52,337 bases of DNA. It comes from Ruminococcaceae bacterium OttesenSCG-928-I18 (GTDB lineage Bacteria > Bacillota > Clostridia > Oscillospirales > Ruminococcaceae). This document shows positions 17,924 through 25,073 of this stretch, piece after piece. The stretch covers positions 1 to 52,337 of the forward strand of contig JAJDHT010000005.1 in NCBI GenBank assembly GCA_030266325.1, in the 5' to 3' direction. Within the stretch, counting starts at the first letter, position 1, and every line of letters starts with the position of its first letter. The notes under the pieces were generated by a model. It had not been told where the DNA came from and made no database searches. It was given only the letters and a program-made list of their open reading frames with translations. The position numbers and the translations under genes were made by a program.

Positions 17924-20389
17924 TCATCCATCCACTCCCATCTTTTCCAGCGGCGCATAATTTGCCATGGTCTTTTTCCGCCCCACCTTTTCAAACTCGA
18001 TCTCGATGAGATGATCTCCGCCCACAGGCGTCACCTTTTCAACGACCCCCTCACCAAACACCTTGTGTTTCACCCTGTCTCCAGGCAAAAAACTGCCGCC
18101 CTCCACCTTTTTTACAGGCCCTTTCGCAGAGGACAGGGAGGAGGCAAATCTCGCCTCCATACCCGCCGAGCGGCTGTTTCCCCGTTTCGCCGGTGCGGCG
18201 TTATAGTTCCGGTCAAGATACCCGTTTTGCCTCTGACCCCCGCCTTCGCTTCCGAAGGGGGAAAACCGGTGCATCCTGGCCGCCTGCAAGCTCGGCGAAG
18301 ATTCCTTTTCCATCAATTCTTCGTCAATTTCCTCTAAAAAACGGCTGGGCTGGTTGCGCCGGGTTTGCCCATAAAGCAACCTTGTGGCGGCGCTGGAAAG
18401 ATAGAGCTGTTTTTTGGCCCGCGTGAGCCCTACGTAGCAAAGGCGGCGTTCTTCCTCCACATCTTCGGGGGCAAAGCGGCTCATTTCACTGGGGAAGATG
18501 CTCTCTTCCAGGCCCACGATAAAGACATAGGGGAACTCAAGCCCCTTGGCGCTGTGCAGGGTCATCAGTGTCACGCGGTCGGCGCTCTCGTCGTAGCTGT
18601 CGATGTCGGAAATGAGGGCGATTTCCTCAAGGTATCCCTCCAGGCTGGCCTCTTCCCCATTCATATCCACATAGGTTTTCACGTTCGAGACAAACTGGCC
18701 GATGTTTTCCAGCCTGGTGGCGCCCTCCTCCCCCAGCGCAAGAAGCATATCGGTGTACCCTGTAATCTCGGGCACCTGCGCGGCAAATTCTTCCAGCGGC
18801 AGTTCTTCCTCTGCCTCTACAAGCCGCAGGTAGAGGGCATAAAACCCTTTGAGGGCCTTTGCCGCGCGCGACAGGGCCGGGTAGTTTTCGGCCCCTTTGA
18901 TCACCTCGAGCATGGGCACCTCCAGCCCGGCCGCAATCTCGGCAATTTTGTCCACGGTGGTGTTTCCAATTTTGCGGGCCGGTTCGTTGATCACCCTGCG
19001 GAGGCGCAGATCGTCCTGTGGGGAAGAGACGATGCTCATATAGGCGTGCAGGTCCCTGATTTCCTTGCGGTCGTTGAAGCGCAGGCCGCCCACGATTTTG
19101 TGGGGAATGCCCGCCCGTGTAAAATAGTTTTCAACGGGGCTGGACTGCGCGTTCATACGGTACAACACCACATGGTCGCTCAGGCGTGCGCCCTGCTCCA
19201 GGTTCTCTTCGATGACCTGCGCGATGTGCGCCGCTTCGTCCAGCTCGCTGTCCGCGTAATAATACCGGACTTTCTCCCCACGGCCCGCATCCGTCCAGAG
19301 GGTTTTTCCCTTTCGGCCCTCGTTGTTACGGATCACACAGTTGGCCGCGTCGAGTATGTTGCCTGTAGAGCGGTAGTTTTGTTCGAGGCGGATCACCTCC
19401 GCCCCGGGAAAATGCAACTCAAAACTGAGGATATTTTCAATCGTGGCGCCTCGAAAACGGTAGATGCTCTGGTCGTCATCCCCCACGACACAGACATTTT
19501 GCCCCGGGCCGCACAACAGGCTGACAAGCTGAAACTGGGCGACGCTGGTATCCTGGTATTCATCTACAAGGATGTACTGAAACCGGTTTTGGTAGTAACT
19601 GCGCACCTCGTTTTGTTCCCGCAAAAGACGCACCGTATAGTAGATCAAGTCGTCGAAATCCATCGCGCCCGATTCACGGCAGCGCTTCGCATAGGCCGCA
19701 TACACCTGCGCCACAAGCTGGCTGCGCGCGTCCAGCGCCGTCTCTGCCGCCTCTGAAGGGGGGATCATACGGTCTTTCAGCCGCCCGATGGCCGAGGCCG
19801 CCGCACGTACCGGCAGAAATTTATCGTCGATATTCATGTTTTTGTATAACTCTTTGAGCACGCGCTGCTGGTCGTCCGTATCATAGATGGTAAAACTTTT
19901 TGGAAAACCCATCTTTTCCGCATCTCTGCGCAGGATACGCACACAGGCCGAATGAAAGGTGGAGGCGTTGACATCTCCCCCCACCTGCTGGCCCAAAAGC
20001 GAAGCAAGGCGGCTTTTCAGTTCGCCCGCCGCCTTATTTGTGAATGTGATGGCCATTATATTCCACGGACGCACCGGCTCCACCGGCAACCGTGCCGCAA
20101 GCTGCGGGGACGGCGCCGTTTGTTCACGCAGGCATTTTTCCAGCTCGTGCACATCTTCAGCCGCAAGGCCCGCCCCCACCTGCTTTGCATGGTAGGCGTG
20201 CCCAAACAGTATTAAATTCGCGATGCGGTTCACAAGCACGGTGGTCTTCCCGCTGCCCGCCCCCGCCAGTATCAATAAGGGGCCCTCGGTCTTAAAAACG
20301 GCCCTGCGCTGCACCTCGTTGAGTGCGCCGAAACGCAGTTCCAAATATCTGCGGCGCAGGTCTATAAACTGTTCTTCTATTGATTGCAT
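17924..20389 (-). CDS. pcrA: ATP-dependent DNA helicase PcrA (UvrD/Rep family)
   Basis: A 3'-5' SF1A helicase of repair and rolling-circle replication. 821 residues. Motif I is AGAGSGKTTVLVNRIA, Ia AITFTNKAA, II VDEYQDT, III GDDDQSIYRFRGA, IV QNYRST, V VTLMTLHSAKGLEFP and VI LCYVGLTRAKKQLY. A tudor-like C-terminus is present (GDRVKHKVFGEGVVEKV), as in PcrA for RNA polymerase contact. About 45 extra residues (about 62-106) sit between motifs I and Ia. It starts at ATG 20389 and leads a six-gene operon whose downstream genes are thyX and tmk, linking dTTP supply to DNA metabolism by position. Confidence 0.96.
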   Translation of the reverse strand: MQSIEEQFIDLRRRYLELRFGALNEVQRRAVFKTEGPLLILAGAGSGKTTVLVNRIANLILFGHAYHAKQVGAGLAAEDVHELEKCLREQTAPSPQLAARLPVEPVRPWNIMAITFTNKAAGELKSRLASLLGQQVGGDVNASTFHSACVRILRRDAEKMGFPKSFTIYDTDDQQRVLKELYKNMNIDDKFLPVRAAASAIGRLKDRMIPPSEAAETALDARSQLVAQVYAAYAKRCRESGAMDFDDLIYYTVRLLREQNEVRSYYQNRFQYILVDEYQDTSVAQFQLVSLLCGPGQNVCVVGDDDQSIYRFRGATIENILSFELHFPGAEVIRLEQNYRSTGNILDAANCVIRNNEGRKGKTLWTDAGRGEKVRYYYADSELDEAAHIAQVIEENLEQGARLSDHVVLYRMNAQSSPVENYFTRAGIPHKIVGGLRFNDRKEIRDLHAYMSIVSSPQDDLRLRRVINEPARKIGNTTVDKIAEIAAGLEVPMLEVIKGAENYPALSRAAKALKGFYALYLRLVEAEEELPLEEFAAQVPEITGYTDMLLALGEEGATRLENIGQFVSNVKTYVDMNGEEASLEGYLEEIALISDIDSYDESADRVTLMTLHSAKGLEFPYVFIVGLEESIFPSEMSRFAPEDVEEERRLCYVGLTRAKKQLYLSSAATRLLYGQTRRNQPSRFLEEIDEELMEKESSPSLQAARMHRFSPFGSEGGGQRQNGYLDRNYNAAPAKRGNSRSAGMEARFASSLSSAKGPVKKVEGGSFLPGDRVKHKVFGEGVVEKVTPVGGDHLIEIEFEKVGRKKTMANYAPLEKMGVDG

Positions 20390-20427
20390 GTTTTCACCTG
20401 TTTGATGGTATCAAATGAGACCTATAT

Positions 20428-20433
20428 AGTATA
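20428..20433 (-). promoter_or_regulatory. probable -10 of the pcrA operon
   Basis: TATACT on the minus strand, 38 bp before the pcrA ATG. The only -35 candidate at 17 bp is a T tract. A CCGCC/GGCGG hairpin (20443-20459) with a T-rich loop lies just upstream. Confidence 0.4.
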
Positions 20434-20471
20434 ACATAGAAAACCCGCCAAAAAAAGGCGGATGGTGTTGC

Positions 20472-20505
20472 GGGGAGTGTACCCATGTTTTATCGGGCAT
20501 ATGTA
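20472..20505 (+). repeat. truncated left end of the dispersed repeat, R4
   Basis: GGGGAGTGTACCCAT matches the R2 left end nearly exactly, then TTTTATCGGGCATAT resembles the next R1 segment. It runs straight into the hairpin at 20504-20537. No right end was found. Confidence 0.45.
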
Positions 20506-20537
20506 TAATAAAAGCGCCCTGGGGCGCTTTTATTATA
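20504..20537 (-). terminator. terminator of oadGB, usable in both directions
   Basis: A near-perfect 15-16 bp stem. TATAATAAAAGCGCC pairs with GGCGCTTTTATTATA around a four-base loop, 23 bp after the oadB stop. Confidence 0.85.
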
Positions 20538-20559
20538 GCGTTTCACCGTTTGTATGCGG

Positions 20560-21759
20560 TCAACTGAATATATTGATGAGGATGCCGGCGGCAACCGCAC
20601 TGCCAATGACGCCCGCCACATTGGGCCCCATCGCGTGCATCAGCAGGAAATTGCTCGGATTCTCTTGGGCGCCCACCTTTTGGGAGACGCGGGCCGCCAT
20701 GGGTACGGCTGAAACACCCGCCGAACCGATGAGGGGGTTGATCTGCCCTTTGCTGAGCAGGTACATGAGCTTGCCCAGGAGCAAGCCGCCAACGGTGCCG
20801 AAGATAAAGGCAATCAGCCCAAGAATCACAATTTTTATCGTATCCCAGGTGAGGAAGGTATCGGCGTTTGTGGTGCAGCCGACAGAGACCCCGAGGAAAA
20901 TGGTGATGATGTTCATCAGTTCATTACCCGCGGTTTTGCTGATGCGCTCCACCACACCCGATTCACGCATCAGGTTGCCCAGCATCAGCATGCCGATGAG
21001 CGGCGTGGCCGAAGGCAGAATGAGGCAGACGATGATGGTGGTGACAATGGGAAAGATGATACGCTCCGTCCTGGAGACCGGCCGCAGCTGCTTCATGACA
21101 ACACCGCGCTCTTTCTTGGTGGTCAAAAGCCGCATGAACGGGGGTTGTATGATGGGCACGAGCGCCATATAACTGTAGGCCGCCACAGCGACCGACCCCA
21201 AAAGGTGGGGGGCGAGTTTCGAGGTGACATAGATGGCCGTGGGGCCGTCGGCGCCGCCGATGATCCCGATGGAGCCCGCCTCGGCCCCGGTGAAACCGAG
21301 GGCAGTGGCGCCGATAAAGGCCACAAAGATGCCAAACTGCGCCGCGGCGCCCAGAAGTAAACTTTTGGGGTTGGCAATCAAGGGACCAAAATCCGTCATG
21401 GTGCCGATGCCAAGAAAGATGAGGGGCGGGTAGATGCCAAGCTTGACGCCCAGGTACAGCATATCCGCGAGGCCGCCATGGTGCAGTATCTCGCTGAACA
21501 TCGGATAGAGCGACGGGTCTTGCGTACCCGTTATATCAATGAAATATTCCATATGGATAATTTCGCCAAAGGGCAGGTTGGCCAGCAGCATGCCAAAGGC
21601 GATGGGCAACAGCAGCAAAGGTTCAAACTCCCGTACAATCGCCAGATACAACAGCAGGCAGGCCACAGCAATCATCACAAGATAGAGCGGATTTTCCACG
21701 ATACCCACAAAACCGGAATTGCGCCAGATGGATACGACTGTATCCAGAAACTCACTCAT
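20560..21759 (-). CDS. oadB: sodium ion-translocating decarboxylase, beta subunit
   Basis: The membrane carboxyl-lyase and Na+ channel of the oxaloacetate/glutaconyl-CoA/methylmalonyl-CoA decarboxylase group. 399 residues, about nine to eleven hydrophobic segments. The hallmark GSIGIIGGADGPTAIYVTSKLAPHLLG region, around the Na+-binding Asp of GGADGPT, is intact. Other conserved blocks are IFLGIGTMTDFGPLIANP, GNLMRESGVVERIS and NPLIGSAGVSAVPMAARV. The acid decarboxylated depends on the alpha subunit, which is not in the window. The ATG at 21759 has GGGAGG upstream. It follows the frameshifted gamma subunit gene, which it overlaps by eight bases in the frame as sequenced. Confidence 0.95.
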   Translation of the reverse strand: MSEFLDTVVSIWRNSGFVGIVENPLYLVMIAVACLLLYLAIVREFEPLLLLPIAFGMLLANLPFGEIIHMEYFIDITGTQDPSLYPMFSEILHHGGLADMLYLGVKLGIYPPLIFLGIGTMTDFGPLIANPKSLLLGAAAQFGIFVAFIGATALGFTGAEAGSIGIIGGADGPTAIYVTSKLAPHLLGSVAVAAYSYMALVPIIQPPFMRLLTTKKERGVVMKQLRPVSRTERIIFPIVTTIIVCLILPSATPLIGMLMLGNLMRESGVVERISKTAGNELMNIITIFLGVSVGCTTNADTFLTWDTIKIVILGLIAFIFGTVGGLLLGKLMYLLSKGQINPLIGSAGVSAVPMAARVSQKVGAQENPSNFLLMHAMGPNVAGVIGSAVAAGILINIFS

Positions 21760-22213
21760 ACACTCTATCCTCCCTTAAAATGGCTCGGTGTCGCTGATCA
21801 CACCGGCAAGGCCCCATCGGCCGCGGCTGTCGTCCACACGGCTCACAGAACGAAGGGTATATTTCCCCCCCCTCCAGCTGAGAGACCGCCGCCGCGATGG
21901 CGGCTACCACCTCGGGCGGCACACCTTCCTCTGCCACAGCAGCGGCCGGCTGGCTCTGGGCGACCTCTTTTTCTGCGGGGGGCAGTGCCGCCTCTTTTTG
22001 CGAGCTTTCACTTTGGGGTTTTTCCCGCTTTTTGGCGTCAATACTTGCGAAAATTTTGCCCTCGATCAGCAAAATGAAGTAGAGCAAAATCAAAATACCA
22101 AAAACCAGAGAAAGCCCTGTCACCACCACTACAGGTGCCGACGTTTCGCCGGCAACCGCATTCTGCGCCAAGGCTGCAGCCGATACACTCTGCCACAAAG
22201 CAGACAATGACAT
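21752..22213 (-). CDS. sodium-pump decarboxylase gamma subunit (OadG family), frameshifted in a G8 run
   Basis: OadG anchors the complex and helps assembly. One N-terminal membrane helix (about residues 27-51) is followed by a Pro/Ala/Glu-rich linker and a short C-terminal conserved patch. As written, the frame yields EVVAAIAAAVSQLEGGEIYPSF and then a cysteine-rich, unrelated ending. Removing one base from the run of eight G (plus-strand C8, 21865-21872) gives LEGGKYTLRSVSRVDD and GRWGLAGVISDTEPF, a normal OadG-type ending, with stop at 21775-21777 just before the oadB ribosome-binding site. The restored protein has 145 residues. It starts at ATG 22213 after GAGGAGG. Sequencing error, phase variation or real decay cannot be separated here. 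Confidence 0.85.
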   Translation of the reverse strand: MSLSALWQSVSAAALAQNAVAGETSAPVVVVTGLSLVFGILILLYFILLIEGKIFASIDAKKREKPQSESSQKEAALPPAEKEVAQSQPAAAVAEEGVPPEVVAAIAAAVSQLEGGEIYPSFCEPCGRQPRPMGPCRCDQRHRAILREDRVYE

Positions 22214-22410
22214 ACCTTCGCCTCCTCTTTCTGCTTGTTTCGTAAGAGAGAGCTTTACCTGAGATCTCTTTCACTGTCATGAAAATCTCTCAACCGGTGT
22301 GTTCCCGGCCATGGCCGACATGGACGAGCGGAAAAGCACAACCCGAGGGCACTTCCCCCCATCTGCAGTGAGAAGTTTTCGCCACCCAAATGGTAAACTC
22401 AATGTTTGTT

Positions 22411-22439
22411 ATTATACATCGAAACGTTTTCTCATGCAA
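22411..22439 (-). promoter_or_regulatory. promoter of oadGB
   Basis: Minus strand: -35 TTGCAT (22434-22439), 17-bp spacer, -10 TATAAT (22411-22416). The leader is about 190 nt. Within it I see a CGGCCATGGCCG palindrome but no known riboswitch. Confidence 0.7.
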
Positions 22440-22453
22440 GCAAACCACGCGGT

Positions 22454-22560
22454 GGGGAGTGTATCCATCGCGTGGTTATTTATGTGCCCTCCCCCCGCCG
22501 GAGGCGGGGGGAGGGCACGAAACCTTTCTGTGTTTTTCAAAAAACACTTAGGGCACTCCC
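22454..22560 (+). repeat. dispersed intergenic hairpin repeat, copy R2
   Basis: A 107-bp element with terminal inverted repeats (GGGGAGTGT and CACTCCC) and a long perfect central hairpin at 22484-22518, with arms GTGCCCTCCCCCCGCC and GGCGGGGGGAGGGCAC and a three-base loop. CCTTTCTGTGTTTTTC follows, as in R1 and R3. It lies just upstream of the oadGB promoter. Confidence 0.8.
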
Positions 22561-22804
22561 ACACAGTGGGCAGGCTACCAAAATGGAGCCCCTTCCTTCC
22601 CCACTCGTGGGGTCTGCTCCCTCGCCCCTTGGGACGGACTTGTCGATCCGTGGTGCCGATCCCCGAAGCCCAGCTGCGGGCAGGGCGCTTTCTGCCGAAG
22701 GATTCTCCAAAAAACGATTTCATTTCTCCCATTTTGTGGTAAAATTGAGATGGATATCGAGGCGGCCGTTTTCTGAAAACAAAACAATGAGATGAGGGAT
22801 TCCC
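22561..22804. other. non-coding spacer before PPK2
   Basis: No supported gene. It contains a CCCCACTCGTGGGG hairpin and GC-rich sequence. A minus-strand open frame across it and R2 (22412-22732) is low-complexity and runs through the repeat, so I do not call it. A TAAAAT about 70 bp before the PPK2 ATG is the only candidate -10, with no clear -35. Confidence 0.4.
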
Positions 22805-24298
22805 ATGCTGGAAAAAGCCGACATGAGCACAAAAACATCCAAGGAGACCTTCCAGGCAGAAGTTGCCCCACTGAAAGAAAAACTCTCCGCATTACAGCAT
22901 CGGGTGAAAGACGAAAAGCTTCCCGTTTTGATTCTGTTTGAAGGGTGGGGCACGGCCGGAAAAGGCAGCCTCCTGTCGGACGTGATTTTAACGCTGGACC
23001 CACGGAACTTCAAATCCAAAAGCACCCTGGCGCCCACGGCCGAAGAAAAACGGAAACCCTTTCTCTGGCGGCACTGGAACAGCCTGCCCGAGCGTGGCAT
23101 CATCGGCCTTTACGACAAAAGCTGGTACCCCGAGGCGATCACGGACCAAGTGGAAAACGGCGCCTCCAAAAAGGCCACACGGCAGCGCTTTGGCGCCATC
23201 AACACCTTCGAGCGGCAGCTGGCCGACGACGGCACCCTGATCGTGAAGTTTTTCTTGCATATCACCCAAAAAGAGCAAAAAAAACGGCTGGACCTGCTCG
23301 CTTCCAAGAAAAGCACCGCCTGGCGGGTAAACCGAAATGACTATAAGAGAAACAAAGAATATGGGAAATACTATGACGCCTATGAGAAAATGCTGCAGGC
23401 TACCGATACGCTGCACGCCCCGTGGCACGTCATTGCCGGCAAAGACAGGCGCACCGCCCTGGCCGAGGTATACACCATCCTCGTTTCGTCGATCGAAGAG
23501 GCCCTGAAAAAACAGACCGAAAAGAAAACGCACCCACAGGCACAGCCGGCCCCTCTGAGCAGCGGAGATTTTACGCTTGTGCAGATGCCGGTTCTGGCAG
23601 AGGTACACCTTGCGGACAAAACGATAGGGCAGGAGGAGTATAAACGCAGACTGAAAAAGCTGAAAAAGCGTCTAAAAAAACTTCACAATGAAATTTATCT
23701 GCGTAAAATACCACTGGTCATCGGCTACGAGGGCTGGGACGCCGCCGGCAAAGGCGGCAACATCCGCCGTCTCACCTCGGCCCTCGACCCGCGAGGGTAC
23801 GAGGTGGTGCCCATTGCGTCCCCCACCCCGCCCGAAAAGGCCCGGCAGCACCTGTGGCGCTTTTGGACCCACCTGCCCAAAGACGGCCATATCACCATTT
23901 TTGACCGCACCTGGTACGGCCGCGTAATGGTGGAGCGCATTGAGGGTTTTGCCACCGAAGAGGAGTGGAGAAGGGCCTACCAGGAACTGAACGAGTTTGA
24001 GGCGGACCTGCGCGACTGGGGCGCCATCGTTTTAAAATTCTGGCTGCACATCAGCAACGAAGAGCAGCTGCGCCGTTTCGAAGCGCGGCAAAACACCCCG
24101 GAAAAGCAGTGGAAAATCACAGAGGAAGATTGGCGCAACCGGGAAAAGTGGGATGCCTATGAGGTGGCGGTCAACGACATGCTGCGCCTAACCAGTACCG
24201 ACTTCGCCCCCTGGACAATCATCGAGAGCGAAGACAAACGCTATGGCCGGATCAAAGTCCTTGAAACGGTCATCGAAGCGATTGAGCAGCGTTTATAA
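22805..24298 (+). CDS. polyphosphate:AMP phosphotransferase-type PPK2, two-domain (class II)
   Basis: Transfers phosphate between polyphosphate and nucleoside mono- or diphosphates. The two-domain form usually makes ADP from AMP and polyP. 497 residues with tandem PPK2 domains. The first has Walker A FEGWGTAGKGS (about 45-55), with Asp of the usual GWDAAGKG replaced by Gly. The second has YEGWDAAGKGGN and RTWYGRVMVER, plus WKITEEDWRNREKWDAY (lid/substrate region). The typical pattern is a degenerate first and active second domain, which these residues suggest. Start ATG 22805 with GAGGG upstream. It is monocistronic, ending at a strong terminator shared with the converging comF. Confidence 0.93.
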   Translation: MLEKADMSTKTSKETFQAEVAPLKEKLSALQHRVKDEKLPVLILFEGWGTAGKGSLLSDVILTLDPRNFKSKSTLAPTAEEKRKPFLWRHWNSLPERGIIGLYDKSWYPEAITDQVENGASKKATRQRFGAINTFERQLADDGTLIVKFFLHITQKEQKKRLDLLASKKSTAWRVNRNDYKRNKEYGKYYDAYEKMLQATDTLHAPWHVIAGKDRRTALAEVYTILVSSIEEALKKQTEKKTHPQAQPAPLSSGDFTLVQMPVLAEVHLADKTIGQEEYKRRLKKLKKRLKKLHNEIYLRKIPLVIGYEGWDAAGKGGNIRRLTSALDPRGYEVVPIASPTPPEKARQHLWRFWTHLPKDGHITIFDRTWYGRVMVERIEGFATEEEWRRAYQELNEFEADLRDWGAIVLKFWLHISNEEQLRRFEARQNTPEKQWKITEEDWRNREKWDAYEVAVNDMLRLTSTDFAPWTIIESEDKRYGRIKVLETVIEAIEQRL

Positions 24299-24344
24299 AG
24301 GCACGGGGCGCTTGATCCGGTAAAAACCACATGGTACGCCAAAA

Positions 24345-24370
24345 CAGGGCCTCCTTGGAGGCCCTGTTTT
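24345..24370. terminator. bidirectional terminator between PPK2 and comF
   Basis: CAGGGCCTCC and GGAGGCCCTG form a perfect 10-bp stem with a TT loop, flanked by AAAA and TTTT. It serves PPK2 on the plus strand and metK-recD2-comF on the minus strand. Confidence 0.9.
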
Positions 24371-24395
24371 CATCTAAGTAACACGGTGATGCTGT

Positions 24396-25073
24396 TTATA
24401 CCACTGCCATCAGGGCAAGTGCCCCACAATCATCTGCCCCTGCTTCCTTGAGGGTTTTCGCACATTCATTCAGCGTGCTTCCGGTTGTGATGATATCGTC
24501 AATGAGGAGAAATCTCTTGCCTTTAGCGGCCTCCGTTTTTGATACCTCATAGGCACCCTTTACATTTAAAAGACGTTCTTCACGTCCCAAATCCATCTGT
24601 TTTTCGGTTTCCCGCACCTTCAAAAGCAGGGATTCCTCGCACAAAAGCCCCACCTCTTTGGCCACTTTTCTGCCCAGCAAAGCACTTTGGTTGTAACCCC
24701 TCTCGCGCAGGGTCGCCCTGGAAACCGGCACGGGAAGGATGCAGTCGTACCGGCCGGCCAAACCGCAAACCGCATATTTATCCGCCATGGCCTGCCCCAT
24801 GTCTTCGGCCAGGTGGGGTTCGTCCTCAAACTTCAACCTGTGATAGGCCGTGCTCACCGGCTCTTCATAACAAAAACAGGCCCATGCGCTCTGCAATGCC
24901 CCGGTACATCCGGGCTTGCCTCCCAGGTCCAGCGCCTCATCCGGCAACCTGAGCTTGCGCACCTGCTCTTCACAGGCACAGCCCTGTGCAAAACCAAGCA
25001 CTTTGTCGCACCAGGGGCATCGCTTTGGAAAAAGCAGATTTAATACTTTTTCTGTGTTTGCATGTCTTTTCAA
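24396..25073 (-). CDS. comFC: ComF-family phosphoribosyltransferase-like protein
   Basis: 225 residues. An N-terminal four-cysteine zinc site (CPWC and CAC), then a PRTase domain with ERGYNQSALLGRKVA and the PRPP loop LLIDDIITTGSTLNECAKTL. ComFC is needed for DNA uptake in naturally competent bacteria, probably at the cytoplasmic ssDNA step. Many non-competent species also keep it. Two TTG starts compete: at 25079 GGGAGG is one base away, at 25073 it is seven bases away. I use 25073, giving a TTGA overlap with the recD2 stop. ComFA is not adjacent. Co-transcription with recD2 ties it to DNA processing. Confidence 0.9.
   Translation of the reverse strand: MKRHANTEKVLNLLFPKRCPWCDKVLGFAQGCACEEQVRKLRLPDEALDLGGKPGCTGALQSAWACFCYEEPVSTAYHRLKFEDEPHLAEDMGQAMADKYAVCGLAGRYDCILPVPVSRATLRERGYNQSALLGRKVAKEVGLLCEESLLLKVRETEKQMDLGREERLLNVKGAYEVSKTEAAKGKRFLLIDDIITTGSTLNECAKTLKEAGADDCGALALMAVV

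Noticed and set aside
21752-22213. Calling oadG a pseudogene
   Set aside because: A single-base slip in a homopolymer is more easily a sequence error or phase variation, and oadB is intact.
22412-22732. 106-codon minus-strand open frame through repeat R2
   Set aside because: Spans the repeat and its GC hairpin, with no ribosome-binding site; a spurious frame.
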